Below are positions 12,180 to 13,864 of a stretch of DNA of 13,864 nt, piece after piece; positions within the stretch are counted from its first letter, which is position 1, and the number at the start of each line of letters is the position of its first letter. Under the pieces are notes generated by a model. The model searched no databases and was not told the origin of the DNA. It was given only the letters and a program-made list of their open reading frames with translations. The DNA lies in NCBI GenBank assembly GCA_002367335.1, contig DFBI01000213.1, positions 1 through 13,864 on the forward strand. The letters run 5' to 3'. Made by a program: the position numbers and the translations under genes. Source of the DNA: Syntrophaceae bacterium UBA3084 (GTDB lineage Bacteria > Desulfobacterota > Syntrophia > Syntrophales > UBA6807).

Positions 12180-13440
12180 GCCACTCAAAAATCTGAATGC
12201 AGAAGTTTTGATCCCCGGCTCAAAGAGCTACACCCAGAGGGCTTTGATCATAGCATCCCTCGCTCATGGGAAATCTTTTCTGCGAAACTATCTGATATCC
12301 GAGGATACAGGATATTTGACCGAAGGACTCCGTTCTTTGGGCTCAGAGATCCTGACAACGGATGAAGATATTATCGTCACTGGAACCGGTGGAAATATAA
12401 CCAATCCCAGAAAGGAAATTTATCTTGGAAACAACGGTACCGCCATGAGATTTCTTACCAGCATTGTATCCCTGGGGAAAGGAGAGTTTGCCCTTGGCGG
12501 AGACAGTCGACTCTGCGAAAGACCGATAAAACCACTTCTTGATGCTTTGAGGGCGCTGGGAGTTGATGCCCACAGCAAGAATAAAAACGGCTGTCCTCCT
12601 GTTATCATAAATGCAAACGGAATCCACGGCGGCAGCGTGACCTTCACCAATGTGGAAAGCAGCCAGTATATCTCTTCTATTCTGATATGTGCTCCCTTTG
12701 CCGGAAGGGATACAGAAATAAAATTACAGGGGAGTATGGTTTCTTTCCCCTACGTTGATATGACAATCGAGACGATGAAAGAATTCGGCGTGGAGGTTGT
12801 CAGTAAAGGCCAGGATCACTATATCATAAAAAACAATCAGCGATATGCCGGTCAGAGATACATGGTAGAGGGGGATGTCTCCAACGCCTCCTATTTCTTT
12901 ATGGCTGCCGCTTTGTGTAAAGGAAAGGTAAGGGTTATGAATATCAACCCCGGAACCTTTCAGGGTGACATCGGTCTTCTTGATATCATTGAAAGGCTCG
13001 GCTGCACCGTAATAAGGGGAAATGACTGGGTAAAAGTAATAGGGAAAGAAATGAATAGAGGGGAATATGTATTCGACATGGGGAACATGCCCGATGTGGT
13101 ACCAACGCTTGCGGTGCTGGCCGCCGTGAGGTCCGGGCGAACTGTTATCAAAAATGTTTCACATCTCCGATTAAAGGAGAGTGATCGAATAGCGGCGCTT
13201 GTGAACGAATTGAACAGAATCGGAGTCAGGGCTGAAGAGACAGATAACGGACTGATTATTGACGGAGGAAAGCCCCATGGTGCTGAGATAGAAACCTACA
13301 ACGACCACAGGATAGCGATGAGCTTCGCCATGCTCGGCCTCGCCACATCAGGCATAAAAATCAAAAACAAAGAGTGCGTCAACAAATCCTTCCCCCTTTT
13401 CTGGGATGAACTGGAAAAACTCCAACGGGAAATCCAATAG
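12169..13440 (+). CDS. aroA: 5-enolpyruvylshikimate-3-phosphate (EPSP) synthase
   Basis: This 423-residue enzyme joins PEP to shikimate 3-phosphate, the sixth step of the pathway. Two inside-out alpha/beta domains are marked by PGSKSYTQRAL (16-26, with K19, S20 and R24), by LGNNGTAMRF (86-95), by the SSQY at 164-167, by catalytic D309 (in NMPDVVPT), by RLKESDR (334-340, E337) and by NDHR (378-381), and K406 in KSFP. The PEP loop reads G-N-N-G-T-A where the family usually has G-N-A-G-T-A, a substitution next to the glyphosate-contact glycine. Shikimate kinase, which supplies the substrate, is not in the window. The start overlaps the aroE end by 11 bp, with only GAAAGA as a ribosome site. No terminator is visible behind the gene. 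Confidence 0.97.
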   Translation: MEIKPLKNLNAEVLIPGSKSYTQRALIIASLAHGKSFLRNYLISEDTGYLTEGLRSLGSEILTTDEDIIVTGTGGNITNPRKEIYLGNNGTAMRFLTSIVSLGKGEFALGGDSRLCERPIKPLLDALRALGVDAHSKNKNGCPPVIINANGIHGGSVTFTNVESSQYISSILICAPFAGRDTEIKLQGSMVSFPYVDMTIETMKEFGVEVVSKGQDHYIIKNNQRYAGQRYMVEGDVSNASYFFMAAALCKGKVRVMNINPGTFQGDIGLLDIIERLGCTVIRGNDWVKVIGKEMNRGEYVFDMGNMPDVVPTLAVLAAVRSGRTVIKNVSHLRLKESDRIAALVNELNRIGVRAEETDNGLIIDGGKPHGAEIETYNDHRIAMSFAMLGLATSGIKIKNKECVNKSFPLFWDELEKLQREIQ

Positions 13441-13607
13441 TAGGAAACTGCACGGATGACTTTGAGACGGGAGCCCTCCGGGGATTCGGCAGACCCATTT
13501 CTCAGCTTCTTTACGGCCCTGAAGTCTCACTACTCGAAGTGGAAAGAGGGGAAGTGAGCCGAAGGCAGGCCTGATAACCATATCAAGGTGTCCGGGTTTA
13601 TATAAAG
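13441..13607 (+). other. Structured non-coding stretch before the IS110 leader
   Basis: No gene is seen. The DNA can fold: TTCGGC (13485-13490) pairs with GCCGAA (13558-13563), and CTCACT (13526-13531) with AGTGAG (13553-13558). GGTGTC at 13587-13592 complements GACACC at 13609-13614. Whether this belongs to the IS110 element or to the host operon's 3' end cannot be decided without the element's boundary. In the IS110 group the left non-coding end encodes the bridge RNA, so it is a candidate for that. No T-run terminator for the aro operon is present. Confidence 0.4.
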
Positions 13608-13677
13608 CGACACCTCCCCAACCATAGCAGGAGATGCTATGGTCCAGTTTTAAAAGATATGGATCTAGGAGGTGTCG
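13608..13677 (+). promoter_or_regulatory. Nested inverted repeats masking the transposase ribosome site
   Basis: CGACACCTCC (13608-13617) is the perfect complement of GGAGGTGTCG (13668-13677), which contains the Shine-Dalgarno sequence of the IS110 transposase. Enclosed is a perfect 9-bp hairpin, ACCATAGCA (13621-13629) and TGCTATGGT (13635-13643), with loop GGAGA. Folding would hide the ribosome site and keep transposase synthesis low. It may also be the 3' part of a bridge RNA. Confidence 0.65.
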
Positions 13678-13678
13678 A

Positions 13679-13864
13679 ATGAAAGTATATGCCGGAATCG
13701 ATTTACATTCAACCAATAATTATATCGGTATCATCAACGATAAAGATCAACGGCTCTTTAAAAAACGACTGCCCAATAACCTGGATGTCATACTCTCAGC
13801 ATTGGAACCGTTTCAACAAGACCTTCAAGGCATCGTTGTCGAATCCACCTACAACTGGTACTGG
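13679..13864 (+). CDS. IS110-family transposase, N-terminal part (cut by window end)
   Basis: Sixty-two residues of the RuvC-like DEDD domain are present. The first catalytic acid is D8 in YAGIDLHS, and the second is E55 in VVESTYNWYW, the signature of the family's N-terminus. The C-terminal domain with the catalytic serine lies outside the window. IS110 enzymes recombine DNA under guidance of a bridge RNA from the element's non-coding end. The ATG at 13679 has AGGAGGTG (13667-13674) five bases upstream, an unusually strong site that is nevertheless sequestered by the inverted repeat just before it. No disruption is seen in the visible part. Confidence 0.9.
   Translation, partial: MKVYAGIDLHSTNNYIGIINDKDQRLFKKRLPNNLDVILSALEPFQQDLQGIVVESTYNWYW

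Larger units (their letters stand above)
13608..13864 (+). mobile_element. IS110-family element, left part (boundary not determined)
   Basis: The start of an IS110 transposase with its structured leader shows that an element enters here and continues beyond the window. IS110 elements lack long terminal inverted repeats and often make no target duplication, so the left boundary cannot be fixed. The leader fold at 13608 is the first piece I would assign to it. It lies about 170 bp after aroA and may have separated the operon from former downstream genes. Confidence 0.6.

Noticed and set aside
13348..13716. 122-residue minus-strand ORF over the end of aroA and the IS leader
   Set aside because: It overlaps aroA in antisense and continues through structured non-coding DNA; it has no recognisable domain and no ribosome site.
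1..13864. CRISPR array, tRNA or rRNA genes
   Set aside because: No regularly spaced repeats and no tRNA cloverleaf or rRNA-like sequence were found by reading both strands.

Overview
The window looks like a chromosomal segment of a bacterium, most plausibly a member of the Desulfobacterota (former Deltaproteobacteria) or a related anaerobic lineage. This rests on the look of the proteins, on a GTCATTGCGAG-type dispersed inverted repeat common in such genomes, and on IS21 and IS110 elements at the two edges. It is an inference without a database search.

Layout. Positions 1-1304 are the right part of an IS21-family element: the C-terminus of IstA, all of IstB, and the right end with two 18-bp direct repeats. 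From 1602 to 4089 five genes lie tightly packed on the minus strand. In transcription order they are an AbrB-type antitoxin, a PIN-domain (VapC-like) ribonuclease, a 73-residue unknown protein, a nucleotidyltransferase of the AbiEii/MNT type, and an ERCC4-domain nuclease with a C-terminal winged helix. A near-consensus promoter precedes the AbrB gene. Still on the minus strand, 4160-6156 hold a GT-A glycosyltransferase and a cytidylate-kinase-like protein behind their own promoter, and 6268-6831 encode elongation factor P.

The strand then switches. From 7162 to 13440 the plus strand carries a promoter, a regulatory leader and a compact shikimate/phenylalanine operon: DAHP synthase, aroB, chorismate mutase-prephenate dehydratase (pheA), aroD, aroE and aroA. 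Neighbouring genes overlap by 4-11 bp or are at most 11 bp apart. The six genes cover erythrose-4-phosphate plus PEP to EPSP, and chorismate to phenylpyruvate. Shikimate kinase and chorismate synthase are not in the window.

The most striking feature is the leader at 7225-7439. It holds an unannotated 32-codon ORF with the run F-N-G-W-F-S-Y-Y-Y-F. Two intrinsic-terminator hairpins in tandem follow, and their arms can pair in mutually exclusive ways, including with the codons just after the aromatic run. This is the architecture of ribosome-mediated attenuation responding to Trp, Phe and Tyr together. A gene caller that starts the DAHP synthase at 7377 reads part of this attenuator as protein.

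At the right edge (13679 onward) an IS110-family transposase begins. Its Shine-Dalgarno sequence lies in the arm of a 10-bp inverted repeat that encloses a perfect 9-bp hairpin. This is a structured leader in the place where IS110-group elements encode their bridge RNA.
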